NCBI GenBank assembly: GCA_913775005.1
Contig: CAJYKY010000089.1
Location: forward strand, 1-34,152
DNA from: an uncultured Achromobacter sp.
GTDB taxonomy: Bacteria > Pseudomonadota > Gammaproteobacteria > Burkholderiales > Burkholderiaceae_B
Direction: 5' to 3'
Length of the DNA: 34,152 nt
The notes under the pieces are model-generated. The model did no database searches. It was not told the origin of the DNA and saw only the letters and a program-made list of their open reading frames with translations. This document shows positions 6,556 to 15,198 of the stretch, piece by piece (the stretch's first letter is position 1; the number at the start of each line of letters is the position of its first letter). Made by a program: the position numbers and the translations under genes.

Positions 6556-8658
6556 ATGTATCGCATAGGGATAGACGTCGGAGGCACGTTTACCGATTTC
6601 ACGATGATCGACGAAGACGCCGGTGTGGTGCACTTTCACAAAGTGCCCTCCACACCGCACGACCCTTCGGAAGCCATCGCCACCGGTATCGGCCAACTGC
6701 TTGCGGACCACGGCGTTGCGCCGTCGCAGGTATCGCACGTGGGCCACGGCACTACCGTTGCCACCAACCTCATCATCGAACGCAAAGGCGCGCGCGTGGG
6801 ACTCATCACCACGCGCGGCTTTCGAGACGTGCTGGAGATCGGCCGGCAGACGCGACCGCATCTGTACGACTACAGCGTAGGCAAGCCGCCCGTGGCCGTG
6901 CCGCGCGAATTTCGCATCGAAGTCGATGAACGCGTCAACGCAGCGGGCGAGGTGCTGACGGCACTGGACGAGGCACAAGTGCGCGCCGCTGCCCGCCAGT
7001 TCGCGCAGGCCGGCATCGACGCCGTCACGATCTGCTTCCTGCACGCCTATCGCAACCCCGCGCATGAGCGCCGCGCGGCGCAGATCGTGGCCGAGGAAAT
7101 GCCCGGCACCTACATCAGCCAGTCGTCCGACGTGCTGCCGGAATTCCGCGAGTACGAACGCCTGTCCACCACCGTGTTGAACGCGGCAGTGGGACCCAAG
7201 ATGGCGCGCTACCTGGAACGCTTCCTGGCGCGGGTGCGCGAGCTGGACATCAACCACGAGCCGCACACCATCCACTCCAACGGCGGCCTGATGTCGATTG
7301 CCACCGTGCGCCAATACCCGGTGCGGACCTGCCTGTCCGGCCCGGCGGCGGGCGTAGTGGGCGCGGCGGCGGTGGGGCGCGCCATCGGCAGCCTGAACCT
7401 TGTCACGTTCGATGTGGGCGGCACCAGCACGGATGTGTCGCTGGTCTGCGATGGCCGACCGCTATTCACGTCGCATCGTCACGTGGCAGGCTACCCCGTC
7501 AAGACGCCGATGGTGGACATCCACGTGATCGGCGCGGGCGGCGGCAGCATCGCCTGGCTGGACGACGCGGGCGCCTTGAAGGTAGGCCCGCATAGCGCCG
7601 GCGCCGTACCCGGCCCGGTGGGCTATGGCCGGGGCGGCCAGGAACCTACCATCACCGATGCCGAGATCGCGCTGCAACGGCTGAACCCCGTGGCCTTGCT
7701 GAACGGCCGCATGCCCGTGCATGCCGAGGCCGCGCGCCGCGTCATCGAAGAGCGCGTCGCCGAGCCCTTGGGCCTGGGCAAAGAAGATGCCGCCGAAGGC
7801 ATCCTGCGCATCGCTGCCGCCAACATGAGCCGCGCCATCCGCGCGGTGTCCACCGAACGCGGCTACGACCTGTCCCGATTCGCGCTCTACGCCTACGGCG
7901 GCGCAGGCCCGCTGCACGCGGTTGAAGTCGCCGAAGAATGCGGCATTCCCACCGTCATCGTGCCGCAGGAACCTGGCACGATGTGCGCGCGCGGGATCCT
8001 GCTCAGCGACATCTCTTTCGACTTCGTGCGCAGCGAAATCTCGCTGGCCAGCGAAGCCGCCTGGCCCAGCATCACCGCCATCTTTGACGACCTGCGCAAG
8101 CAAGCGCAGGACTGGCTGTCTGATGAGCGCGTGGACCCCGCGCTGCGTGTCTGCCATGCCGCCATCGATGCGCGCTACGAAGGCCAGAACTTCGAAGTGC
8201 AGGTCAGCCTGGATGATGCAGGTGTAGCCCTGAGCACGGAACACGACATGACCACTGGCGTAGGCAGCTACGCCGAATTTGCCCGGCGCTTCGCCGAAGC
8301 CCATGAACGTGAATACGGCTACATCGTCGATGACCGCAAGGTGCAGATCATCAACTGCCGCATGCAAGCGGTGGGGCAAGTCGTGAAGGCGCCACTCGCA
8401 CCGCGACACATCGGCGGCGAACTGCAAGACGCCTTGCTCAGCCGGCGCCAGACCTATTTCGGGCCTGTTCACGGCTGGCTCGACACGCCTGTCTATGACC
8501 GTGACCGCGTGCCCACAGGCGCGCACTTCACCGGCCCGGCGCTGCTGGAAGAAATGAGCTCGACAACCGTCGTCGGCGTGGGCCACGAGGCCAGCGTGGA
8601 CGACTACGGCAACCTCATCATCCATCTGCAACGCCCGCAAGGAGGCTCGCATGAATAA
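6556..8658 (+). CDS. hyuA: Hydantoinase/oxoprolinase subunit A family protein (HyuA)
   Basis: A 700-residue ATP-dependent amidohydrolase subunit. The N-terminus MYRIGIDVGGTFTDF carries the first phosphate-binding motif (GGTFTD, 9-14). The second is FDVGGTSTDVSLV near residue 285, as in the Hydantoinase_A fold. A TTG five codons upstream is possible, but the ATG at 6556 fits the family's start exactly. HyuA pairs with HyuB to open cyclic amides (5-oxoproline, N-methylhydantoin) using ATP; some relatives are acetone or acetophenone carboxylases. Two subunits of this size without a third gene favour the hydantoinase/oxoprolinase type. It overlaps hyuB by 8 nt and follows the Bug gene by 40 nt, so all three should be one transcript. 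Confidence 0.9.
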   Translation: MYRIGIDVGGTFTDFTMIDEDAGVVHFHKVPSTPHDPSEAIATGIGQLLADHGVAPSQVSHVGHGTTVATNLIIERKGARVGLITTRGFRDVLEIGRQTRPHLYDYSVGKPPVAVPREFRIEVDERVNAAGEVLTALDEAQVRAAARQFAQAGIDAVTICFLHAYRNPAHERRAAQIVAEEMPGTYISQSSDVLPEFREYERLSTTVLNAAVGPKMARYLERFLARVRELDINHEPHTIHSNGGLMSIATVRQYPVRTCLSGPAAGVVGAAAVGRAIGSLNLVTFDVGGTSTDVSLVCDGRPLFTSHRHVAGYPVKTPMVDIHVIGAGGGSIAWLDDAGALKVGPHSAGAVPGPVGYGRGGQEPTITDAEIALQRLNPVALLNGRMPVHAEAARRVIEERVAEPLGLGKEDAAEGILRIAAANMSRAIRAVSTERGYDLSRFALYAYGGAGPLHAVEVAEECGIPTVIVPQEPGTMCARGILLSDISFDFVRSEISLASEAAWPSITAIFDDLRKQAQDWLSDERVDPALRVCHAAIDARYEGQNFEVQVSLDDAGVALSTEHDMTTGVGSYAEFARRFAEAHEREYGYIVDDRKVQIINCRMQAVGQVVKAPLAPRHIGGELQDALLSRRQTYFGPVHGWLDTPVYDRDRVPTGAHFTGPALLEEMSSTTVVGVGHEASVDDYGNLIIHLQRPQGGSHE

Positions 8659-10366
8659 GCCCGACACTCTTACCCCCCGCGCCTCGCAACCGGGTGAACT
8701 GGCCGACCCCATCGGCATGGAAGTCTTCTGCAACCGGCTGCTGTCCATCACCGAGGACATGAACAACACGCTCGTGCGCGCCTCGTTTTCCACCAACATC
8801 AAGGAACGCAAGGACTGCTCGGTGGCGCTGTTTGACGCCGCCGGCCGGCTGGTTGCGCAAGGCACGCAGATTCCGCTGCACCTGGGGTCGCTGGACGGCG
8901 CGATGGGCGCCATCCTGCGCACCTACCCGGTAGAAGAGATCCGCGAAGGCGACGTCTTCATCTGCAACGATCCCTACCTGGCGGACGGCAGCCACCTGCC
9001 GGATATCAACATCGTCACGCCCGTATTCTGGGAAGGCGTGCTGCGCTTTTTCGCGGCCAATATCGCGCACCATTCCGATGTGGGTGGTGCCGTGCCAGGC
9101 TCGATTGCAGGCGGCTTGAAATCGATCTTTGAAGAAGGCATCCGCATTCCCGCCTGCCGCATCGCACGTCACGGCCAGACGGATGAAGACATGCTGCGCC
9201 TGATCTGCGCCAACACGCGCGACCCCGAAGAGCGCGTGCTGGATCTGCGCGTGCAGATGGCCACCAACCGCCGGGGCGCAGCCGCCGTGCAAGGCCTGAT
9301 CCGGCAAATGGGCCTGCCCGCCGTGCTGCGTTCCGTGGATGACGTGATTGCCTACACACGCCGGCGCCTGCTCAACCGCATCGCGCAGTTGCAGCAAGGC
9401 AGCTACACCTTTCGTAGCGATCTGGATGACGATGGCATGGGCGGCGACCCCGTACCCATCCAGGTCACGCTGACCGTCAAGCCCGACAGCTTGCATGTGG
9501 ATTTTGAGGGGTCGGGCAAGCAGGCGCGCGGCGCCATGAACCTGCCGTTCAACGCGCTGCGCGCTTGCGTCTATTACGCCGTGAAAGCGCTGCTGGATCC
9601 GGATCTCGCGCCTAACGCGGGCCTCTTCGATCCCATCTCCGTGTCGGCGCCGCTGGGCACCATCACCAACCCGGAACACCCGGCGGCGGTGGGCGCGCGG
9701 TCTATCACGGCGCAGAAAGTGGCAGGTGCCATCTTCGGCGCGTTTCGTGGCCTGCTGCCGCCCGAACGGATCATGGCGTCCAGCAATGATTGCTGCCCCG
9801 CCATCGTGTTTTCGGGCCGCTGGCGCGAGCGCGCGGGACACTTCGTCTACCTGGAAACGCTGGGCGGTGGCGCGGGCGCGCGCCACGATGTCGATGGCAT
9901 GGACGCGGTGCATGTGCACATGACCAACACGTCGAACCTGCCTGTCGAGGCGCTGGAAAACGAATACCCGTTACTGATGGACGAGTACGCGATGATCCCC
10001 GATTCCGGTGGCGCGGGCCGCACGCGCGGCGGCATGGGTATCGCCAAGCAGATTCGCGCTGTTGGTCCGGGCATCGTGTTCTCGGCGCGGTCCGACAGCC
10101 ACACGGTGGGCGTCGCGGCGGGCGTCGCGGGCGGCGGAGACGGCAGGCGTGCTCGCTTGATCCGCAACTTCGGCACGGCGCGCGAGGAAGAACTGTTTTC
10201 CAAGACCGCCAACATCGCGCTGGAACCGGGCGATAGCGTGCGCATCGAAACGCCGGGCGGCGGGGGCTATGGCACGCCCGCCGAGCGGCCCCGCGCGCGC
10301 ATCGAGCGGGATCTGGCCGACGGCAAGATCAGCGCAGAGGCGGCGCGGGCGGCGTATGGGGTTTGA
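8651..10366 (+). CDS. hyuB: Hydantoinase/oxoprolinase subunit B family protein (HyuB)
   Basis: A 571-residue Hydantoinase_B protein and partner of the preceding HyuA. Family blocks visible: QIPLHLGSLDGAM (about 76), NDPYLADGSHLPDI (about 105), HHSDVGGAVPGS (about 138), and the C-terminal ETPGGGGYGTP. The start lies inside the end of hyuA and is served by AAGGAGG at 6 nt spacing, indicating translational coupling. The enzyme pair acts in the cytoplasm and most likely hydrolyses a cyclic amide imported with help from the upstream Bug protein. The specific substrate (5-oxoproline, hydantoin derivative or other lactam) is not readable from sequence. The gene converges on the GntR regulator gene with only 13 nt between stops, and no terminator is apparent there. 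Confidence 0.9.
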   Translation: MNKPDTLTPRASQPGELADPIGMEVFCNRLLSITEDMNNTLVRASFSTNIKERKDCSVALFDAAGRLVAQGTQIPLHLGSLDGAMGAILRTYPVEEIREGDVFICNDPYLADGSHLPDINIVTPVFWEGVLRFFAANIAHHSDVGGAVPGSIAGGLKSIFEEGIRIPACRIARHGQTDEDMLRLICANTRDPEERVLDLRVQMATNRRGAAAVQGLIRQMGLPAVLRSVDDVIAYTRRRLLNRIAQLQQGSYTFRSDLDDDGMGGDPVPIQVTLTVKPDSLHVDFEGSGKQARGAMNLPFNALRACVYYAVKALLDPDLAPNAGLFDPISVSAPLGTITNPEHPAAVGARSITAQKVAGAIFGAFRGLLPPERIMASSNDCCPAIVFSGRWRERAGHFVYLETLGGGAGARHDVDGMDAVHVHMTNTSNLPVEALENEYPLLMDEYAMIPDSGGAGRTRGGMGIAKQIRAVGPGIVFSARSDSHTVGVAAGVAGGGDGRRARLIRNFGTAREEELFSKTANIALEPGDSVRIETPGGGGYGTPAERPRARIERDLADGKISAEAARAAYGV

Positions 10367-10379
10367 TGCGTCTTGCCCG

Positions 10380-11183
10380 TCACGCCACGTTCAACGTCAT
10401 CGAATACTTCATCTTGTCGTGCGGGAACGTGGTGATGGTGGCCAGCAGCAGCACGCCGGCCTCGCCGTAATAGCGGCGCGTAATGACAAAGCCCGCCGTC
10501 TTCGGTTCCACCTGAAGCTGCCGGGCAATCGTCGCGTTGATGGGCGTGGCCGAGAACTCCTGGTTGACCTCGGTAATGCGGTCGCCGAAATGGTCTTCGA
10601 TCAGCCGCAGCAACGAGATGCGCGACTTCACCTCGACCCGCACATCCGAATGCGCCGGATCGGTGTAGATCAGTGTGCAGGCGGCGGCGGTGTCCTGGTC
10701 GTCGAGCGTCTTGATGGAGTTGATGTGCAGCCAGTTGCTGCCGGCCTCGCAGCCCAGCATCTCGGCCAGCCGTTTGGAAAGCTTGACGGGGCGCACGTCC
10801 TGCACCAGCAAGGCCGCGTTGCGTGCGTATTGCAGCAGGTCGGGAAACTGCGAGATGCGCTGCGTGAAGCGCGTGCCGGCGCGGGCCGTTTCCACGCGGG
10901 TGCCCACGCCCGGGCGGCGCGACACCATGCCGGCCACCGTCAGCATGCGGATGGCTTCACGGATGGTGTGGCGGCTGGCGTTGAATTGGTCGCAGAGCTC
11001 GTGCTCGGTGGGCAACAGCGTCATCACGGGATAGCGGCCGGCGCTGATGTCCTGCGCAAGCGTTTGGTAGATGCTCTTGTAGCGCGGGCCGCTGGCTTCA
11101 GGCGCGGGCGCTTGCGATTCAGGCTTGCCGCGCGCTTGACGGGCTCCGCCGGTGCCGGATGCGCGCTCGGAGGATCGGGTCAT
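10380..11183 (-). CDS. GntR-family regulator (HutC type, UTRA domain)
   Basis: A 267-residue repressor-type regulator. A disordered, basic N-terminal tail (about 1-33) precedes the GntR winged helix (about 34-105), with YQTLAQDISAGRYP, LLPTEHELCDQFNASRHTI and VSRRPGVGTRV. A UTRA ligand-binding domain covers about 115-265. I chose the ATG at 11183 because AAGGAGCC sits 7 nt upstream; the frame is open 20 codons further but without family features. It is divergent from the nine-gene transport/oxidase operon. Four copies of TTGTnCGGACAA lie between them, overlapping the promoters of both sides. It is therefore the likely local repressor of the operon and of itself, relieved by the imported compound or a metabolite. 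Confidence 0.92.
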   Translation of the reverse strand: MTRSSERASGTGGARQARGKPESQAPAPEASGPRYKSIYQTLAQDISAGRYPVMTLLPTEHELCDQFNASRHTIREAIRMLTVAGMVSRRPGVGTRVETARAGTRFTQRISQFPDLLQYARNAALLVQDVRPVKLSKRLAEMLGCEAGSNWLHINSIKTLDDQDTAAACTLIYTDPAHSDVRVEVKSRISLLRLIEDHFGDRITEVNQEFSATPINATIARQLQVEPKTAGFVITRRYYGEAGVLLLATITTFPHDKMKYSMTLNVA

Positions 11184-11248
11184 GGGGCTGGCTCCTTGAA
11201 TTTTTTTAATGGGGTCGAGATGGGACGCTAGGGATGGCCACATCGGGT

Positions 11249-11336
11249 TTGTACGGACAATAACCGATTGACAAGGCCGTCATGCCGGATCCATTATTTG
11301 TCCGGACATTCATGTACGGACAAATTGTACGTCCGT
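11249..11336. promoter_or_regulatory. Operator array for the GntR regulator (four TTGTnCGGACAA-like sites)
   Basis: The sites are TTGTACGGACAA (11249-11260), TTGTCCGGACAT (11298-11309), ATGTACGGACAA (11312-11323) and TTGTACGTCCGT (11325-11336). The second contains the perfect palindrome TGTCCGGACA. The array covers the gap between the GntR gene and the operon it faces. The first site overlaps the probable -10 of the regulator gene. The second starts at the probable -10/+1 of the operon promoter. GntR/HutC proteins bind palindromes of this length, so this is a strong operator candidate. Confidence 0.75.
11268..11297 (+). promoter_or_regulatory. Probable sigma-70 promoter of the nine-gene operon
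   Basis: A consensus -35 TTGACA (11268-11273) is followed, after 18 nt, by a weaker -10 CATTAT (11292-11297). Operator copies 2-4 start immediately downstream, so bound repressor would block initiation. On the minus strand TTGTCA (11274-11269) overlaps the same bases and could serve as the -35 of the regulator gene. The two promoters are therefore almost back to back. Confidence 0.6.
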
Positions 11337-11391
11337 CCCAGGCAGCATCAAGCAGTTCTTGCAGTTCTCTTCCAAATATTCGGGGGTTCTC

Positions 11392-12423
11392 ATGGGCAAG
11401 AAGTTACTGGCAGTGCTGACGGCGGCGACGGTGGCCGCCGGGTTCGGCGCCAACGCATCCGCGCAGAAATTGGTGGTCGCCGGGTACGGCGGTTCGTTCG
11501 AAGACATCATGCGCAAGGACATCTTCCCGCCGTTTGCGAAGCAGCACGGCGTGGAGCTGGACTATGTGGCCGGCAACTCCACCAACACGGTGGCACGCTT
11601 GCAGGCGCAGAAAAGCAATCAGCAGATCGACGTCGCCATCATCGATGACGGCCCCATGTACCAGGCGATCGCACTGGGATTCTGCGCACCCATCACCGGC
11701 CTGCCTGCTGACGACATCTACACCACCGCCCGCTACAAGGATGACAAGGCCGTCGCCATCGGCATCGTGGCGACCGGCATCATGTACAACAAGAAGGTCT
11801 TCGACGAAAAGAAATGGGCGGCGCCCACATCCTGGAAAGACCTGAAAGACCCCAAATACAAGAAGCAGCTGGTCGTGCCGCCGCTGAACAACACCTACGG
11901 CCTGCACGCGCTGGTGGAGTACGCGCGTGAAGGCGGCGGCGGCGAAAAGAAGATCGACCCGGGCTTTACCACCTTCAAGAACGAAGTCGGCCCCAACGTG
12001 CTGGTCTATGAGCCGTCTCCGGGCAAGATGACCGAGCTGTTCTCTTCCGGTCAGGCCGTCATTTCCGTGTGGGGCAGCGGCCGCGCCAAGGCCTTTGCCG
12101 ATACCGGCTTCCCCGTGGGCTTCGTGTATCCGCAAGAAGGCGCGTACGCACTGTTGTCGTCCGTGTGTCCCATCGCCAAAGCCAACGCCAATCCGGTTGC
12201 GCAAGCCTTTGTGCAGTACCTCGTGTCGCCCGAAGTCCAGGTGAAGCTGGCCTCTGCCTATGGCTACGGCCCGGTCAACAAGAAGGCCAAGGTGGAAGAC
12301 GACCCGCGCGTGCCGCTGCCGATTGGCAAGCGGGCTGCGGACCTCATCGTCATCGACTGGGACACCATCAACCAGAACCGCGACGACTGGAACAAGCGTT
12401 GGACGCGTGAAATCGAACGTTGA
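11392..12423 (+). CDS. ABC transporter periplasmic substrate-binding protein, PotD/opine type
   Basis: A 343-residue solute-binding protein, the first gene of the nine-gene operon. The signal peptide is clear: MGKK start, hydrophobic core at 5-20, cleavage after ASA at residue 24. The mature start KLVVAGYGGSF and the blocks GIMYNKKVF, APTSWKDLKDPKYKK and VIDWDTINQNRDDWNKRW identify the spermidine/putrescine-type class. I chose the ATG at 11392 because it gives a complete signal peptide; a TTG 11 codons upstream is unlikely. The ribosome-binding site is weak (GGGGG). Its paralogue is at 817-1887. It delivers ligand to the permeases encoded at 13530-15198. The ligand is likely an amino compound that the downstream oxidases can attack. 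Confidence 0.92.
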   Translation: MGKKLLAVLTAATVAAGFGANASAQKLVVAGYGGSFEDIMRKDIFPPFAKQHGVELDYVAGNSTNTVARLQAQKSNQQIDVAIIDDGPMYQAIALGFCAPITGLPADDIYTTARYKDDKAVAIGIVATGIMYNKKVFDEKKWAAPTSWKDLKDPKYKKQLVVPPLNNTYGLHALVEYAREGGGGEKKIDPGFTTFKNEVGPNVLVYEPSPGKMTELFSSGQAVISVWGSGRAKAFADTGFPVGFVYPQEGAYALLSSVCPIAKANANPVAQAFVQYLVSPEVQVKLASAYGYGPVNKKAKVEDDPRVPLPIGKRAADLIVIDWDTINQNRDDWNKRWTREIER

Positions 12424-12477
12424 GGCGCTGCGGCAGTGAAAACGGGGCGGCGCGCGGCGCCGCCCACGGGAGCTTTC

Positions 12478-13533
12478 ATGACCTATCTAGTGTTGAACCG
12501 CCTTTGCAAGCGCTATGGCGATACCACGGCCGTGCAAGAGTTGAGCCTGTCGGTGAACCGGGGCGAGTTCATTTCGCTGCTGGGGCCATCCGGCTGCGGC
12601 AAGACCACCACGCTGCAAATGATCGCGGGCTTTGTCGAACCCACCAGCGGCAGCATCGTGCTGGATGGCCGTGACGTCAGCCGCGTGCCGGCCAACAAGC
12701 GCGGGCTGGGCCTGGTGTTCCAGAACTACGCGCTGTTTCCGCACATGACAGCCGCCGAAAACGTGTCGTTCGGTCTGGAGATGCAGCGGGTCGGCAAAGA
12801 CGAACGCGATGCACGCGTGGCTGACGCGCTCAAGCTGGTGGGCCTGTCGCATCTGGCCGACCGCCATCCGGCGCGCATGTCGGGCGGGCAACAGCAACGC
12901 GTGGCGCTGGCGCGCGCGCTGGTCATCCGGCCCAGCGTGCTGCTGTTGGACGAACCGCTGTCCAATCTGGACGCCAAGCTGCGCGAGGAAATGCAGCTGG
13001 AACTGCGCAGCATTCAACGCACCATCGGCACCACCACCATTCTTGTCACGCATGATCAGTCCGAGGCGCTGGCGCTGTCGGACCGCATCGTGGTGATGAA
13101 CCAGGGGCGTGTCGAACAAGTGGCGGAACCCTTCCAGGCTTACGAAGGCCCCGCGAGCCATTTCGTGGGCGGCTTTCTGGGCAAGGCCAATGTGTTCACG
13201 CCGCAAGCAGAGCAATACGACAACGAGACGCGCGCGCGCATCGGCGAAGCGCATATCTCGATGGCGGGCGCGCCGGTGCCGCAAGGCGCGGTGATCGTGC
13301 GGCCCGAGAAGATCCTGTTTTCCGAACCGGCCGCCTGTGCGCTGCCCGGCCGCATGAAGGCGCGCGTGTTCCAGGGCAACCATTGGCTGTGCCAGGTGGA
13401 AACGTCGGTGGGCGATGTGATGGTGATCCGTCAGAACGACGGCGTGCCGGTGCCCGCCGAGGGCGAAACCGTGCACCTGCGCTGGCGCGCGCAGGACATG
13501 TGTACGGTGGCGCCGCAAGGCCAGCCGTCATGA
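12478..13533 (+). CDS. ABC transporter ATP-binding protein, PotA type
   Basis: A 351-residue importer ATPase. Walker A is GPSGCGKT (36-43), the Q-loop is VFQNYALFPH (about 80-89), the signature is MSGGQQQRVALARAL (134-148), Walker B is LLLDEP (155-160) and the switch histidine is in THDQ (192). A C-terminal TOBE domain (about 270-345) is typical of the polyamine/iron/maltose-type importers. I took the ATG at 12478; a GTG 14 codons upstream would add unconserved residues. It follows the binding protein by 54 nt and overlaps the first permease start by 4 nt (ATGA). It energises the two permeases at the inner face of the membrane. Confidence 0.95.
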   Translation: MTYLVLNRLCKRYGDTTAVQELSLSVNRGEFISLLGPSGCGKTTTLQMIAGFVEPTSGSIVLDGRDVSRVPANKRGLGLVFQNYALFPHMTAAENVSFGLEMQRVGKDERDARVADALKLVGLSHLADRHPARMSGGQQQRVALARALVIRPSVLLLDEPLSNLDAKLREEMQLELRSIQRTIGTTTILVTHDQSEALALSDRIVVMNQGRVEQVAEPFQAYEGPASHFVGGFLGKANVFTPQAEQYDNETRARIGEAHISMAGAPVPQGAVIVRPEKILFSEPAACALPGRMKARVFQGNHWLCQVETSVGDVMVIRQNDGVPVPAEGETVHLRWRAQDMCTVAPQGQPS

Positions 13534-14396
13534 GCGCGCGCGCCAACCCGTGGGTGCTCAGTGCGCCGGCGCTGGTGGTGTACGCCACCTTTCTGGTGGT
13601 GCCGATGGCGCTGGTGTTTCTGATCAGCTTCTTCGACTTCCAGTTCTACGGCGGCATGCAAGCCACGTTCACGTGGAAGAACTACATCGAGATCTTCTCT
13701 GACGGCTATTACTACGAGATCTACGCGCGCACCTTCGGTGTGGCCGCCGCGGTGACGGTCGCCTGCCTGGTGCTGGGCACGGCCGAAGCCTACGTGCTGT
13801 CGCGCATGGCCAACCCGTGGAAGGGCTTGTTCCTGATGGTGGTGCTGGGGCCGCTGTTGATCTCGGTGGTCGTGCGCACGCTGGGCTGGGCGCTGCTGTT
13901 CGGTTCCACCGGGCTCATCAATAAGGCGTTGATGGGTATCGGCCTGATCTCGTCTCCCGTTGATCTGATGTACAGCAACCTGGGCGTGGCAATTGCGCTC
14001 ACGCATGTGCTGGTGCCCTTCATGGTGATCTCGGTGTGGGCGTCGTTGCAGCGGATCAACCCCGCAACGGAAGCGGCGGCATTGTCGTTGGGCGCGAGCC
14101 AATTCACGGTGATCCGCCGCGTGATCGTGCCGCAGGTCATGCCGGGCATTCTGTCCGGCGCGATCATGGTGTTCGCGATGGCGGCGAGTTCGTTCGCCAC
14201 GCCGGCCATCATTGGCGGACGCCGCTTGAAGAACGTGGCCACGGCCGCCTACGACGAATTCCTGAACACGCTGAACTGGCCACTGGGCGCGGCGTTGGCG
14301 GTGGTGTTGCTGCTGGCGACCGTGGTGGTGCTGCTGTCAGCCAACCGCATCATCGAGCGCAAGTACGGCGCCGTGTTCAACCAGGCCGGAGGCTGA
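13530..14396 (+). CDS. ABC transporter permease, PotB type
   Basis: A 288-residue inner-membrane permease of the binding-protein-dependent transport family. A hydrophobic first helix (LSAPALVVYATFLVVPMALV, about 10-29) is followed by about five more. The cytoplasmic EAA loop reads EAAALSLGASQFTVIRRVIVP near residue 178, cut here as EAAALSLGASQF then TVIRRVIVP; this loop contacts the ATPase. The start ATG overlaps the stop of the ATPase gene, giving translational coupling. With the next gene it forms the heterodimeric channel of the importer. Confidence 0.93.
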   Translation: MSARANPWVLSAPALVVYATFLVVPMALVFLISFFDFQFYGGMQATFTWKNYIEIFSDGYYYEIYARTFGVAAAVTVACLVLGTAEAYVLSRMANPWKGLFLMVVLGPLLISVVVRTLGWALLFGSTGLINKALMGIGLISSPVDLMYSNLGVAIALTHVLVPFMVISVWASLQRINPATEAAALSLGASQFTVIRRVIVPQVMPGILSGAIMVFAMAASSFATPAIIGGRRLKNVATAAYDEFLNTLNWPLGAALAVVLLLATVVVLLSANRIIERKYGAVFNQAGG

Positions 14397-14397
14397 G

Positions 14398-15198
14398 ATG
14401 CAATTCCGTAACGGCCCCATCGGCCTGCTGTTCCACACGCTGTTCATTCTGTTCATCCTGGCACCGATTGTCATGGTGTGCGCGGTGGCGTTCACGTCCG
14501 AAGGCTTTATCTCGCTGCCCACGAACGGGCTGTCGCTGCGCTGGTTCCGCGCCATCTTGGATAACCCGCGCTTTATCGAAGCCTTCTGGTTCAGCCTGGG
14601 GCTGGGCACCTTGTCGGCCACCCTGGCCATCGGGCTGGCGGTGCCGAGCGCGCTGGCGCTGGCGCGCAACCGCTTTCGCGGCCGCGAGGCGCTGGTGGCG
14701 TTCTTTCTGTCGCCGCTGATGATTCCGCATGTGGTGCTGGGCCTGGCGTTTCTGAAGTTCTTCACCACCGTTGATCTGGCCGGTACCTATGTGGGCCTGG
14801 TGGTGGCGCACGTGATCCTGGTGATGCCGTATGCGCTGCGCCTGGTGCTGGCGTCGGCCACCGGCATCGACCCGGCGCTGGAACGCGCGGCGCAGTCGCT
14901 GGGCGCGTCCAACTGGACGGCGTTCCGGCGGGTGGTGCTGCCGCTGCTGTTGCCGGGCGTGGTCAGCGGCTGGGTCATCGCCTTCATCACGAGTTTTGAT
15001 GAGTTGACCATGTCGATCTTCATTGCCTCGCCGTCCACGACCACCTTGCCGGTGCGTATCTTCCTGCATATCGAAGACACCATCGACCCGCTCGTGACGG
15101 CCGTGTCGGCAGTGCTGATCTACGTGACGATCATCGCCATCTTCATCCTGGACCGCGTGGTCGGCCTGGAAAAGCTGTTTGTAGGAAAGGGACGCTAA
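14398..15198 (+). CDS. ABC transporter permease, PotC type
   Basis: A 266-residue permease, the second half of the channel. It has about six membrane segments, beginning with GLLFHTLFILFILAPIVMV. Its EAA loop is ERAAQSLGASNWTAFRRVVLP near residue 161, cut as ERAAQSLGAS then NWTAFRRVVLP. FDELTMSIFIA near residue 200 matches the conserved stretch of PotC-like proteins. It starts 1 nt after the stop of the previous permease gene. Its own stop overlaps the start of the first flavoprotein gene (TAATG). That tight join of transporter to oxidase genes indicates that the imported molecule is the oxidases' substrate. Confidence 0.93.
   Translation: MQFRNGPIGLLFHTLFILFILAPIVMVCAVAFTSEGFISLPTNGLSLRWFRAILDNPRFIEAFWFSLGLGTLSATLAIGLAVPSALALARNRFRGREALVAFFLSPLMIPHVVLGLAFLKFFTTVDLAGTYVGLVVAHVILVMPYALRLVLASATGIDPALERAAQSLGASNWTAFRRVVLPLLLPGVVSGWVIAFITSFDELTMSIFIASPSTTTLPVRIFLHIEDTIDPLVTAVSAVLIYVTIIAIFILDRVVGLEKLFVGKGR

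Noticed and set aside
12487..13518. 343-codon minus-strand frame opposite the ABC ATPase gene
   Set aside because: His/Gln/Arg-rich composition typical of an antisense shadow; the plus strand has every ATPase motif.
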